From contig NZ_JABAHZ010000001.1 in assembly GCF_012641265.1 (NCBI RefSeq), positions 1,683,446 through 1,747,445 on the forward strand: DNA of 64,000 nt, written 5' to 3'. Positions 7,486 to 16,529 of the stretch are shown here, in pieces. Positions within the stretch are counted from its first letter, which is position 1. Each line of letters starts with the position of its first letter. Made by a program: the position numbers and the translations under genes. Below the pieces are notes generated by a model. It was not told the origin of the DNA. It saw only the letters and a list, made by a program, of their open reading frames with translations, and ran no database searches. This stretch comes from Chitinophaga eiseniae (GTDB lineage Bacteria > Bacteroidota > Bacteroidia > Chitinophagales > Chitinophagaceae).

Positions 7486-7506
7486 ACGTACACATGATCT
7501 TTTTCT

Positions 7507-7538
7507 CAAAGAGACTACCGGCGTCGGTAGTCTCTTTG
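7507..7538 (+). terminator. Intrinsic terminator after the GMC oxidoreductase
   Basis: Perfect 14-bp stem (7507-7520 with 7525-7538), loop GCGT, followed by a T-run from 7539. Confidence 0.9.
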
Positions 7539-7618
7539 TTTTTATCTTTCCAATAAAAATGTATTTTCACGCCGGATAACCCTAAAATTTTTTTAAACAT
7601 AACAAACCTATATTACTT

Positions 7619-8797
7619 ATGAAATCCATCCTGTTGTTGGCCTGTATGATTTGTTTCTTTAGCCATCATGCCAATGCCCAAGTTACAAAAGCCTTTACCG
7701 TTTATGGTACGCTCGACAAGTTTTACCCAGTAGTATTTACCGATTCTGCCTGGTGGCGTCACGAGGCATCGGAAATACAAATAGGACGCTCTGATGTACA
7801 CCGGGACTCCAGCTGGCGCGGTTCCCTGATTGCCAAATTCAGATATCATACATCCAATTGGGGTAATGGTTCCAGCTTCATCGATGCAGATATCCATCAA
7901 TACAGCAGCGTTCCAGACAACAATAAATTTATTGCCGGTTGGCGCGATGCCACCGCCAATAATTCGGCTTTTATTATCATTATATGGCTGCGGGGAAATA
8001 CCAGCTATTTCTTCAGCTCCCGCTATAATGATCGTGTAACCGTTTACGATGGCATCACCAATGCACTTCCATTCGAAGAACCGGTCATCAACGTTCCTGG
8101 TACCACCAGCAGACCACAAACGTTTAAAACCAGTATTGACAGTTATGTTAACACGAACGGTAATACTTTCGGTTCGGGCACCGTTTACTACAATAGTAGC
8201 GGCACCAATTTCTTCGGTGGCAATGTTGGTATTGGCACCACCACTCCAACTGCCAAGCTGGAGATAAGCGGAGGGCCTTACTGGACAAGCGCTGGTTGGG
8301 GGAAAGCAATTAAATTATGGAGAGCGCAATCCATGGTACTCGATGCAGGCAGCAAGAGATTTGGCATAGGCGCCTCTTACGACAGCCTCCTCTACTTTTT
8401 TTCAGCAGATAGCGATTCAGGCCAGGCACCCATCCGGTGGAATATGGTGATGACCAACAGCGGTAACATTGGCATTGGCACCCAAACACCCAATGCATAC
8501 AAATTAGCCGTAGAAGGCGTGTTGGGCGCCCGCAAGATTAAAGTCACTCAACAGGCCAACTGGGCTGATTACGTTTTTCATCCGGATTACAAACTACCAA
8601 CTTTACAGGAAGTATCCCAGTTCATTCAAACGAATGGGCATCTCCCTGAAATCCCCACTGCCGCAGAGGTAAAGGAAAATGGCGTGGATGTAGGTGAGAT
8701 GAATAGATTGTTGTTACAAAAAGTAGAAGAACTTACGTTATATCTCATCAAACAACAAAAAGAAATCGACGAACTAAAAAGCCAGATCAAAAAATAA
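7619..8797 (+). CDS. Secreted fibre-like protein with C-terminal coiled-coil trimerisation segment
   Basis: Protein of 392 aa with a clear signal peptide ending ANA-Q near residue 20. The middle contains paired motifs GNVGIGTTTP and GNIGIGTQTP, which recur in secreted Bacteroidota fibre-like proteins. The final 100 residues (YKLPTLQEVSQFI, GHLPEIPTAAEV, GVDVGEMNRLLL) run into a heptad-rich coiled coil KVEELTLYLIKQQKEI, resembling tail-fibre tip/chaperone ends. A paralogue with the same C-terminal half lies at 44.7-45.7 kb. The function is unknown; a surface adhesin or structural fibre is an inference. It is monocistronic between two terminators. Confidence 0.7.
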   Translation: MKSILLLACMICFFSHHANAQVTKAFTVYGTLDKFYPVVFTDSAWWRHEASEIQIGRSDVHRDSSWRGSLIAKFRYHTSNWGNGSSFIDADIHQYSSVPDNNKFIAGWRDATANNSAFIIIIWLRGNTSYFFSSRYNDRVTVYDGITNALPFEEPVINVPGTTSRPQTFKTSIDSYVNTNGNTFGSGTVYYNSSGTNFFGGNVGIGTTTPTAKLEISGGPYWTSAGWGKAIKLWRAQSMVLDAGSKRFGIGASYDSLLYFFSADSDSGQAPIRWNMVMTNSGNIGIGTQTPNAYKLAVEGVLGARKIKVTQQANWADYVFHPDYKLPTLQEVSQFIQTNGHLPEIPTAAEVKENGVDVGEMNRLLLQKVEELTLYLIKQQKEIDELKSQIKK

Positions 8798-8816
8798 TAA
8801 TATCCTTTCACCAGGT

Positions 8817-8851
8817 AAAAGTGGGTATTCCTTCCCGGGGCACCCACTTTT
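8817..8851 (+). terminator. Intrinsic terminator after the fibre-like protein gene
   Basis: AAAAGTGGGT (8817-8826) pairs with ACCCACTTTT (8842-8851) and is followed by further Ts. Confidence 0.85.
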
Positions 8852-8870
8852 TTTTATTTAACTTGCAACC

Positions 8871-9548
8871 ATGAGAACGCTGAATGAACTGATTAATACG
8901 AAAGAACCTGGCTGGGACCTGGTGCAGGAATGGATTAACGCAGGTAGCAATCCTATTGACATTCTTCCGAAAGAACAGGCCCGTGCTGAACAAGCTTTAT
9001 ATCAAACCCAGGTAACCACCCGCTCACCGATGGGCGCTATCATTTATGAAACCGGGGGACTACTCGTAGATCATGGTTGGATAAGAGTATTAGGCTCCGG
9101 CCATGCAAAACTGGACCGTACCCTGCCCGGATGGAATGAAGGTAAATCATTTACCCAAAGCGGCGGGCAACCGGGATTCCTACTGATTGCAGATGATGTG
9201 ATCGGCGGATTTTTTGCCATTAACAACGGTGCATTGGCGCCACAGGAAGGCATTGGCAGCGTCTTTTACTTTGCGCCGGATACCCTGGAATGGGAAAATA
9301 TGGAAATCAGTTACAGCGACTTTATCAGCTTTTGCTGCACCGGCGATATTGCCGGCTTCTATGAAGCCTTCCGCTGGCATGGCTGGGAAAATGATGTAGC
9401 AAAAATAAACGGCGCACAGGCTTTCAGCAGCTATCCTGCCCTCTTTACCAAAGAAGGAAAAGATATCAATGCCATCAGCAGAAAAGCAGTACCCATAGAA
9501 GAGCTATGGCAGCTGCAAATGGACCTGAAGCAACAAATGGGACATTAA
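8871..9548 (+). CDS. DUF2625 family protein
   Basis: Protein of 225 aa without signal peptide. The TTRSPMGAIIYETGG stretch, DHGWIRVLGSGH and GGFFAINNGAL are the hallmark blocks of the DUF2625 family, which has no established biochemical function. A conserved acidic and tryptophan-rich segment (FRWHGWENDV) follows. The start ATG lies 20 bp after the preceding terminator, so its own promoter must be very close or transcription reads through. There is no operon partner; FabI follows after 110 bp with a promoter-like sequence of its own. Confidence 0.75.
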   Translation: MRTLNELINTKEPGWDLVQEWINAGSNPIDILPKEQARAEQALYQTQVTTRSPMGAIIYETGGLLVDHGWIRVLGSGHAKLDRTLPGWNEGKSFTQSGGQPGFLLIADDVIGGFFAINNGALAPQEGIGSVFYFAPDTLEWENMEISYSDFISFCCTGDIAGFYEAFRWHGWENDVAKINGAQAFSSYPALFTKEGKDINAISRKAVPIEELWQLQMDLKQQMGH

Positions 9549-9658
9549 TCCTCCCTTCTTACAAAATGTTAAAATTTGTGGCGCAGCAATCCCTGCAAGT
9601 ATAATTAGGCTACATTTAAACCTTGTAGTAATTATATTTTGTACACTAAACCCTGGTC

Positions 9659-10471
9659 ATGTCCCACAATTTATTAAAAGGTAAAAAAGGAATTATTTTC
9701 GGCGCCCTGGATGAAAAATCCATTGCCTGGAAAACAGCCCTTCGCTGTGTGGCAGAAGGTGCGGAAATCGTGTTAACCAATGCACCGGTGGCCGTCCGCA
9801 TGGGCGAAATCAATGCGCTGGCGCAACAATGCAATGCCCCCGTGATTCCCGCAGACGTTACCAACATGGACGATCTCGACAATTTATTTACCAAAACCAA
9901 AGCACATTTTGGCGGTGGCGTAGATTTCATCCTGCACTCCATCGGGATGAGCGTAAACGTTCGTAAGGGCAACGACTATACGAATCTGAACTATGACTAC
10001 ATGCATAAGTCGGTCGATATTTCAGGAATGAGTCTCCACCGGGTCCTGCAAACCGCTATGAAGCATGATGCTATCAATGAGTGGGGATCGGTAGTGGCGC
10101 TGACTTTCATCGCAGCGCACCTGGCATTTCCCAACTACAATGAGATGGCGGATATCAAAGCGATGCTGGAAAGTATTACCCGCAGCTTTGGCTACCAATA
10201 TGGTATGAAGAAAAAAGTACGTGTCAATACCATCTCCCAGTCCCCTACTATGACTACTGCGGGGCAAGGCATTGGCGGATTTGATGGTTTTGTGGCGTAT
10301 TCAGAGAAAATGTCGCCACTGGGTAATGCCAGTGCCGACCAGTGTGCAGAATTTGCCGTGAGCTTATTTTCAGATTACACGCGTATGGTCACCATGCAAA
10401 ACCTGTTTCACGATGGAGGCTTCTCCTGTACCGGGGTTACAGAAGCCGTGATCGCGCAGATGTCTAAATAA
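9659..10471 (+). CDS. fabI: Enoyl-[acyl-carrier-protein] reductase (NADH), FabI
   Basis: Protein of 270 aa, the normal FabI length. It performs the last reduction of each fatty-acid elongation cycle in the cytoplasm. It shows the FabI-type N-terminus LLKGKKGIIFGALDEKSIAW, the SIGMSVNVRKG block, and the catalytic Tyr-x6-Lys pair in YNEMADIK. NTISQSPTMTTAGQGI and LFHDGGFSCTG follow. Residues differ somewhat from the most common Bacteroidota FabI (YTNLNYDYMHKSVDISG), so a second, paralogous copy elsewhere in the genome is possible. A TTG (9623) and a TATATTTTG-like element (9633-9641) could form the promoter. Confidence 0.88.
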   Translation: MSHNLLKGKKGIIFGALDEKSIAWKTALRCVAEGAEIVLTNAPVAVRMGEINALAQQCNAPVIPADVTNMDDLDNLFTKTKAHFGGGVDFILHSIGMSVNVRKGNDYTNLNYDYMHKSVDISGMSLHRVLQTAMKHDAINEWGSVVALTFIAAHLAFPNYNEMADIKAMLESITRSFGYQYGMKKKVRVNTISQSPTMTTAGQGIGGFDGFVAYSEKMSPLGNASADQCAEFAVSLFSDYTRMVTMQNLFHDGGFSCTGVTEAVIAQMSK

Positions 10472-10474
10472 AAA

Positions 10475-10509
10475 AAAGAGAGGCGGATCTGATCGATCCG
10501 CCTCTCTTT
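10475..10509. terminator. Bidirectional terminator between fabI and the fucose operon
   Basis: A 15-bp perfect stem (10475-10489 with 10495-10509) lies between convergent genes, with an A-run on one side and a T-run on the other, so it can serve both strands. Confidence 0.9.
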
Positions 10510-10514
10510 GCATT

Positions 10515-12149
10515 TTACCGGAAGCACCAATATAGTATAGCCATCACCGATAGTAACAGTACCGACTGTACGCGATAATCCGCCAATCCCGGCCATCCTT
10601 TCAATCGCAGCGGCTCCAACGGGCTTTTCCAATACAGGCGTTCGCTTCCCGCTGCGTCTTGTACCGGGAACAGGAATGATAATGCTACCTGGCAGACCGC
10701 ACAGGCCACAAAAAGATAAAACGCTATCATCAGCGGCGGCACCTGGCTGATAAAGCCTCCCGGCATTAATTTACCCACCGCGTATACGCCTGCCCCCAGC
10801 GCAGAGCCGAGCCATAACGTATATTGTGCAGACTTCGCCGAAGCTTTGCGCCAGAAGATCCCCAACAAAAATACGCAGGTGATAGGCGGCGCAATATGGG
10901 AAATCACATCATTGATACCATGAAAAAGGCTCTCATACCTGTTAAGCAGCGGCAATAATGCCAGCGACAATACCAGCGCTATTCCTGCAGCCCAACGGCC
11001 TATCTTTACCAGTTGCTTATCGGCCGCCTCCGGGCGATACCGTTTATACAAATCATAACTTACCAGTGTAGCAATAGAGTTGAGCGCGCCGGAAATCTGG
11101 CTCATCAGTCCCGATAGCAGCGCTGCCACCAGCACACCTACCAATCCCGGTGGCACCAGTTGCGTAATCATCAGCGAATAAATCCCCTTCGTATGCATCA
11201 CCCCATCTGCTGCTTTCAGGGCACTCAGATCCAGTTGTCCCTGCCGGTACAACACATACGCCAGCAACCCGGGAAGGATAAAAATAAATACCGGCAACAT
11301 TTTGATAACCCCGCAGAACAAGGCGCCCGCCTTTGCATGGTTTTCATCCCTGGCGCCCAAAACCCGCTGTACAATGGTTTGATCCGCACACCAGTACCAG
11401 ATACCAATAACCGGGTATCCCAGGAAGATGGCATACCATGGGAGCCCACTGGGATCGCTGCTGCCATGCAACATCGACAACTTTTCCATACCCTGCTCCT
11501 GCTGTAATACTTGTAGTACGGGCTGCCAGCCTCCCACCTTCCACCACGACAATACCGTAATAATTACTGCACCAGCCAGCAGTACGATGGTTTGCACCGA
11601 CTCAGTGACTACCACCGCTCTTAAACCGCCCATAATCGTATAGGCGCCGGTGATGATAGCAATGACGATAATGCTGGTAAACATGTTAATGCCGAACAAC
11701 GTTTCCAGTACAATACCGCCGGCCAGGAACGAAAAAGCAATGTGAATGACTACTGCTGATACCACTGACACGATGGCCAGCCAATCGCGGCAGGCCCGGT
11801 TATAGCGCCGTTCCAGGAAATCAGGCAACGTAGCAATGCCGGAACGTATGTAAAAAGGAACAAAAAACAGCGCCAGCAGGATCAGCGTAAAGGCCGACAT
11901 CCATTCATAGTTGCCCGTTATCAGACCGGTATCAAACCCGCTCTGTGCCAGGCTCACCAGGTGCAGGCAGGAAATATTGGTGGCAAAGAGGGCCATGCCA
12001 ATCACCGGCCAACGCAACGACTTACCCGCCAGGAAATACTCCCCTGCCGCATTGCCGCCTTTCTTCCCTGCCATCCCCGCCCGGAAGCCCAGCCAGACGA
12101 TGAAGGCGATGTAGCAGATCGTAATAACAGTGTCTAAAGTGGTAATCAT
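10515..12149 (-). CDS. Sodium:solute symporter (SSS/SGLT family), probable L-fucose or related sugar uptake
   Basis: Protein of 544 aa with about 13-14 hydrophobic segments. It shows SSS-family features: the early AGKSLRWPVIGMALFATNIS stretch, GGLRAVVVTESVQT, and SGLMSQISGALNSIATLVSYD. It imports a solute with sodium across the inner membrane. It overlaps the upstream L-fuconate dehydratase gene by 4 bp (ATGA), so the two are translationally coupled. Together with the fucosidase and SDR genes this suggests L-fucose or a fucose derivative as substrate; that is inferred from context, not from residues. It is the last gene of the operon. Confidence 0.85.
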   Translation of the reverse strand: MITTLDTVITICYIAFIVWLGFRAGMAGKKGGNAAGEYFLAGKSLRWPVIGMALFATNISCLHLVSLAQSGFDTGLITGNYEWMSAFTLILLALFFVPFYIRSGIATLPDFLERRYNRACRDWLAIVSVVSAVVIHIAFSFLAGGIVLETLFGINMFTSIIVIAIITGAYTIMGGLRAVVVTESVQTIVLLAGAVIITVLSWWKVGGWQPVLQVLQQEQGMEKLSMLHGSSDPSGLPWYAIFLGYPVIGIWYWCADQTIVQRVLGARDENHAKAGALFCGVIKMLPVFIFILPGLLAYVLYRQGQLDLSALKAADGVMHTKGIYSLMITQLVPPGLVGVLVAALLSGLMSQISGALNSIATLVSYDLYKRYRPEAADKQLVKIGRWAAGIALVLSLALLPLLNRYESLFHGINDVISHIAPPITCVFLLGIFWRKASAKSAQYTLWLGSALGAGVYAVGKLMPGGFISQVPPLMIAFYLFVACAVCQVALSFLFPVQDAAGSERLYWKSPLEPLRLKGWPGLADYRVQSVLLLSVMAILYWCFR

Positions 12150-13387
12150 CCTGGAAATGTATTAAGCGCCAACAGATCGCAACTGCTACCCGGCATTTCG
12201 GGCGTGTGGTAAAACCCGCCGGTGATGTTGGCTGGTTCTGCGAAATGTGCCCGCAGGTGTGGAATATGCTCCAGGAACAGTGCTTCATGCCCCATGGCAA
12301 TATGATTGAATAATACCAGGTGCTGATGCAGCTGCCCCATATCGCCTACATGCGGCACTACCGGCACACCGTACTTCTTACAGAGGAGACTAACCGTAAT
12401 AAACTCACTCACGCCTCCTACCCGCACGGCATCTACCTGTATAAAGCCCGCGCACCCCGTTTGCAGGTAATTTTTAAATATCACTTTGTTGGGCACATGC
12501 TCTCCCAATGCCAGCTTCAATGGTCGTAATTCCGCGGCCAGCGTTTGGTGGGCCAACACATCATCGGGATGCGTTGGTTCTTCTATCCAATAGGGATTTA
12601 TATCTGCCAGCCGCTTGCCAATGGCGATCGCCTGTGGAAGGTTCCATTGCTGGTTGGCATCTACCATTACCTTGATATCAGCGCCTACCGTATTTCTTAC
12701 AATATGTGCCCTTCGTATATCCGTGTCCGGGTTTTTAGCGCCTACTTTTAGTTTCAGGGCTTTAAAGCCATTGTCTATCGCCCGCCTGCAATTGGCCTCC
12801 AGCTGGTCATCCGAATAGTTGAACCAGCCGGCGGAAGTATCATAGGCCGGGTAGCCGGTGCGTAAGATCCCTTCCCTTTCCTGCCTTGATGCCTGCATAT
12901 CTGTAAGTAGCTTCAGCGCTTCTTCACGGGATAATACCTCTTCCAGGTAAGAAAGATCCAGGGTATTGACCACCTGCTCTGGGCTTAAGTCCAGCAATAA
13001 CTTCCATAAAGGCACCTGTTGCTGTTTGGCCCATAAATCGTAGCAGGCGTTGGTAACCGCTGCCAGCGCGAGGTGGACTACGCCCTTATGTGGACCCAGC
13101 CACCGGAACTGCTGTTCATCTGCACGTTGCTTAAACCAGTCGCCGAAAGTGGCCATCACTTCATTGAGTTCCTTACCGATTAACTGCTCTCCGTAGAACC
13201 GGGCTGCCGCGCACACCAGCTCGTTCCCCGCGCCCAGCGTGAAGGCCAGCCCGGTGCCGCAATTACCTTTATCATCGTATATGCAGGCCACCGTGTAAGA
13301 ATATATGGGCTGCTGGTGCACAGCATCGCTGCCAGCTCCATTCGTTAGCGGGAACCGGGCGTCTTTAACAACTATTTTTCGAATCAT
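12146..13387 (-). CDS. L-fuconate dehydratase (enolase superfamily)
   Basis: Protein of 413 aa. The opening DARFPLTNGAGSDAVHQQP and the GAGNELVCAA segment match L-fuconate dehydratase rather than other mandelate-racemase-group enzymes. Active-site residues sit as in the Xanthomonas enzyme: K212/K214 in LKLK, metal ligands D243, E269 and E296, and H346 in PHVGDMG. It converts L-fuconate to 2-keto-3-deoxy-L-fuconate in the non-phosphorylative fucose pathway, in the cytoplasm. It lies between the fucosidase gene (7 bp upstream) and the symporter (4-bp overlap). It is slightly shorter than the usual 430-440 aa. Confidence 0.86.
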   Translation of the reverse strand: MIRKIVVKDARFPLTNGAGSDAVHQQPIYSYTVACIYDDKGNCGTGLAFTLGAGNELVCAAARFYGEQLIGKELNEVMATFGDWFKQRADEQQFRWLGPHKGVVHLALAAVTNACYDLWAKQQQVPLWKLLLDLSPEQVVNTLDLSYLEEVLSREEALKLLTDMQASRQEREGILRTGYPAYDTSAGWFNYSDDQLEANCRRAIDNGFKALKLKVGAKNPDTDIRRAHIVRNTVGADIKVMVDANQQWNLPQAIAIGKRLADINPYWIEEPTHPDDVLAHQTLAAELRPLKLALGEHVPNKVIFKNYLQTGCAGFIQVDAVRVGGVSEFITVSLLCKKYGVPVVPHVGDMGQLHQHLVLFNHIAMGHEALFLEHIPHLRAHFAEPANITGGFYHTPEMPGSSCDLLALNTFPG

Positions 13388-13394
13388 GTGTTTA

Positions 13395-14720
13395 CTATAT
13401 TTTTATCGGGGCAATGCTTATCGAAGGTTTATCTGTTTCTAATACAATCACAGTATCATTGGTGTCCGGTAAGGTGGCCGGCAAGGTCAGCGTGATATTT
13501 TGCGCTGACTGCTGAATGGCTACCGCAGCGCCTTTCATGATATAGGCTTTGGTAATTTTTACGTCCGGCAAAGCAGGCAGGCTGAGGGTTTGTCCTGGCG
13601 CCTCCAGCACATGTACATAAATTTTATTGCCGCTGCGGGTAGCTGCGAAATGCTGGTTGGGATACCAGGGACCGCCATGGGTGTTGTAGATGGCAGTACC
13701 ATACTGACGCAGCCAGCTGCCCATTTCTTTCAAACGCGCTACCTGCTCCGGTTCCATCAAGCCATCGGGGCGAGGACCTACGTTAAACAACAGGTTACCA
13801 TTGCCTCCTGCTACCTTCGCCAGGGTATGAATGCAGGTGGTCAACGATTTCATCTTGTCGTTGGGTTTCCAGGCCCATTGTTCACAGATAGTCATACAAG
13901 TTTCCCAGGGCGTATGCATGTTCAGATCTCCAATGCGCTGTTCGGGGGTATCATAATCTCCCAGAAAATGCGGGGTTCCATCGGCGCCGGTGCCTGAAAA
14001 GGCTTTACCCAAGCGGTTATTGATGATAATATCTTTTTTCTGTGTTTTGAGATAGGCATACATATCGAGTGCCATCTCTGGCGTCCAGGGCTTTTCCCAG
14101 GGACCATCGAACCATAGCATATAGGGATCGTAATTTTTAATCAGCTCTTTCAGCTGGTTTTTCATATAGGCCACATACTTTTCCATATGGGCATTTTTAC
14201 GGATGCCGTTCACGGTATCATTTGGATTATCGATCGGATAATCGGGATGATGCCAGTCGAGTACAGAATAATAAATACAGAATTTAATATGATACTTCTT
14301 ACAGGCTTTAGCCAGCAGTCCTACTACATCTTTCTTAAAGGGGGTGGCCATGATGTTATAGTTGGTATAGGCAGATGGCCATAAACAAAATCCATCATGA
14401 TGCTTGGCGGTGATGGTCAGGTATTTCATGCCTGCTTCACTGGCGGTTTTCACCCACTCGTCGGCATTAAATTTAGCAGGATTAAATGCCCGGTACAGGG
14501 TGTCATAGTCGGCTACCGGTACCTGTACATGTCTCGACCAACCTATTTCTGTGCCGCGAAGGCTTACAGGTCCCCAGTGGATGAACATACCGAACCGCAG
14601 GCTCATAAACTGGTCCATCACAGCTTTGGTAGTCAGTATTTTCGGGTCCAGCTGTGCATTGGTTTGCGCGTGGCCAGCGGCCGCCCATAGCAGCAAACAT
14701 AACGTGATTATTTTCTTCAT
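13395..14720 (-). CDS. GH29 alpha-L-fucosidase, secreted
   Basis: Protein of 441 aa with a signal peptide (KKIITLCLLLWAAAGHAQ). GH29 landmarks are FGMFIHWG (H48), the HHDGFCLW block (H107-H108) and YMLWFDGPWE, whose D205 is the expected nucleophile. GH29 enzymes are retaining and release alpha-L-fucose from glycans. Export to the periplasm or beyond would deliver free fucose for the symporter encoded two genes downstream. The C-terminal 80 residues look like a beta-sandwich (LSLPALPDVKITKAYI). The lipobox cysteine is absent, so it is not a lipoprotein. Confidence 0.88.
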   Translation of the reverse strand: MKKIITLCLLLWAAAGHAQTNAQLDPKILTTKAVMDQFMSLRFGMFIHWGPVSLRGTEIGWSRHVQVPVADYDTLYRAFNPAKFNADEWVKTASEAGMKYLTITAKHHDGFCLWPSAYTNYNIMATPFKKDVVGLLAKACKKYHIKFCIYYSVLDWHHPDYPIDNPNDTVNGIRKNAHMEKYVAYMKNQLKELIKNYDPYMLWFDGPWEKPWTPEMALDMYAYLKTQKKDIIINNRLGKAFSGTGADGTPHFLGDYDTPEQRIGDLNMHTPWETCMTICEQWAWKPNDKMKSLTTCIHTLAKVAGGNGNLLFNVGPRPDGLMEPEQVARLKEMGSWLRQYGTAIYNTHGGPWYPNQHFAATRSGNKIYVHVLEAPGQTLSLPALPDVKITKAYIMKGAAVAIQQSAQNITLTLPATLPDTNDTVIVLETDKPSISIAPIKI

Positions 14721-14735
14721 TGTTAAAAAGATATT

Positions 14736-15482
14736 TTATAGTGAGTGCTTATAACCTAGTTCTGCTCCTCCACTTACCGGCATAATGGCGCCGGTAATGA
14801 AGCGGGCGTTGTCGGATAACAGGAACGCACATACGTCGGCAATAACCGGTGCTTCCGGGCAATAGCCAAGTGCGTGTATATTGTTGAGATACTGTTCTAT
14901 ATCCCCGGGATTGGGTTGTTCCTGGCTCCACTGCCGCAGCATGGGCGTCCATACGCCAGCGGGCGCCACCGCATTTACCCGGATTCCATCTTTAGCATAG
15001 TCGAGCGCCATGGCTTTGGTCAGCGCATTTACGGCTCCTTTGCTGCCCGCATAGGCAGCATGATTTTCCTGCCCTATTTCACCCACCATACTGCTGGTAT
15101 TGAGCATGCAGCCCCTGGAAGCCTTCAGTGCTTCGATACCATAGCGGGTGGTATAGTAAATGCCTCTTACATTCACATTCATCACCTGCTCCCACTCCGC
15201 TTCCGTGGTTTCATGCAGGGGTTTCGACGGACTTGCAATACCGGCGTTGTTATGTATAGCGTCAATACGGCCATACATTTGCAGGATAGTGGCGATTGCC
15301 TGCTGAATAGCGCTGCCTTCGTTCAGATCGGCCAGCAGGAAGAGATGGGGCGCTGGCAGCGTAGCCGGTGTTTTGTCGATCACCGCCACGGTAGCGCCTT
15401 CCCGGATATAGGCCTGTACACAGGCTTCGCCGATACCGGCCGCGCCGCCGGTGATGACAATTATTTTGTTCTTCAGTATCAT
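14736..15482 (-). CDS. SDR-family oxidoreductase, probable L-fucose or 2-keto-3-deoxy-L-fuconate dehydrogenase
   Basis: Protein of about 248 aa if started at the ATG at 15482, where the Rossmann fold begins cleanly (MILKNKIIVITGGAAGIG). A longer open frame to 15563 exists but only adds unrelated residues. Cofactor motif TGGAAGIG, NNAG motif, and the Ser-Tyr-Lys triad (NTSSM then YAGSK) are all present, as is the C-terminal ITGAIMPVSGG. It is the first gene of the fucose operon. It could supply the NAD(P)-dependent step that makes L-fuconolactone from fucose or the later oxidation of the dehydrated acid. The sequence alone does not decide which. Confidence 0.78.
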   Translation of the reverse strand: MILKNKIIVITGGAAGIGEACVQAYIREGATVAVIDKTPATLPAPHLFLLADLNEGSAIQQAIATILQMYGRIDAIHNNAGIASPSKPLHETTEAEWEQVMNVNVRGIYYTTRYGIEALKASRGCMLNTSSMVGEIGQENHAAYAGSKGAVNALTKAMALDYAKDGIRVNAVAPAGVWTPMLRQWSQEQPNPGDIEQYLNNIHALGYCPEAPVIADVCAFLLSDNARFITGAIMPVSGGAELGYKHSL

Positions 15483-15639
15483 AACTCCGATTAATAACAG
15501 TGGAAAATACAGGCGCTCAATATACGCCACCGGATGATCCAAAATTACCATATGAAACAGCAATTTGATCTGGCCTGATTGACTTAAATAAACACTATTT
15601 TGACTTTATTATCTAAATTATCTATTTTCACATGACAAT

Positions 15640-16521
15640 ATGAAGCCAGTTTTTGCCATACCGGGCGATAAGGCCCTTGCACAGAAAGTGTTTCTGATCA
15701 AAGAAATTACGCAGCCGTACTTTTCTACCGAGTTTCATTTTCACCAGGAATGCCAGCTGGTATATGTGGTAGAAAGTGCCGGGCGCCGTATCATAGGCGA
15801 TAACGTCGAATATTTCGATAGCGGAGAAATGATTTTTGTAGGCTCGGGCACGCCACATGTATGGCACAATGAACAAAAATATTTTGAAGGAACGGAGCAA
15901 CTGCAGGCAAGATCGCTGGCGCTCTATATTTCGCCGGATCAGCTCCTGGAACACCTCACCCCTTTTATGAACGTTACAGCGGTTAAAAACTGGCTAAAAA
16001 AGGCGCAGCGGGGCATCCAGTTCCAGGGCAAGGCTAAAGCGGAAATACTGGCCCTGATGCAAAATATGCTGCACGAAGGCGAGCTGCAAAAAACCATCTC
16101 CTTTATGACCCTGCTGCAAAAAATGATGGACACCAAATCATACCGTTTACTCGCGGGCAGCAACTATGTAAACCTGTACAACGATAAGGACCAATCCCGT
16201 ATGAATGATATCTTCCAGTACATTTTCCGTCATTTCAGGAGAGATATTCCCCTGTCGGAAATAGCGGCGGTAGCGGGCATCAACGTACACTCCTTTTGCC
16301 GTTTTTTCAAAAGCCGTACCCAAAAATCATTTACTCATTTTGTGAATGAACTGCGGATTGGTTACGCCTGCCGGCTATTACAGGAGAAGGAAATATCAAT
16401 GGCCGAATTATCGGACAAATGCGGGTACCGTAACATCACCCATTTTAATCGTTTCTTCAAAAGACTAAAAGGGAAAACGCCCAGGGACTATAAAAAGGAA
16501 ATCCAGGCGGAGGGCTACTAG
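15640..16521 (+). CDS. AraC-family transcriptional regulator, probable fucose operon regulator
   Basis: Protein of 293 aa. The N-terminal 100 residues are a cupin-like ligand pocket (YFSTEFHFHQECQLVYVVE, IFVGSGTPHVW). The last 100 hold two helix-turn-helix motifs (IPLSEIAAVAGINVHSFCRFF and ISMAELSDKCGYRNITHFNRFF), ending with GKTPRDYKKE as in AraC/XylS proteins. It is divergent from the fucosidase/dehydratase/symporter operon, with about 160 bp of shared AT-rich DNA. This is the normal arrangement for a local sugar-responsive activator. The effector is inferred to be fucose-related. Its stop lies only 8 bp from the convergent SGNH hydrolase gene. Confidence 0.83.
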   Translation: MKPVFAIPGDKALAQKVFLIKEITQPYFSTEFHFHQECQLVYVVESAGRRIIGDNVEYFDSGEMIFVGSGTPHVWHNEQKYFEGTEQLQARSLALYISPDQLLEHLTPFMNVTAVKNWLKKAQRGIQFQGKAKAEILALMQNMLHEGELQKTISFMTLLQKMMDTKSYRLLAGSNYVNLYNDKDQSRMNDIFQYIFRHFRRDIPLSEIAAVAGINVHSFCRFFKSRTQKSFTHFVNELRIGYACRLLQEKEISMAELSDKCGYRNITHFNRFFKRLKGKTPRDYKKEIQAEGY

Positions 16522-16529
16522 CATACCTC

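Noticed and set aside
6580-7509. A 309-codon open frame opposite the GMC oxidoreductase
   Set aside because: It lies wholly antisense to a gene with full family motifs, and no domain or start signal is seen in it.
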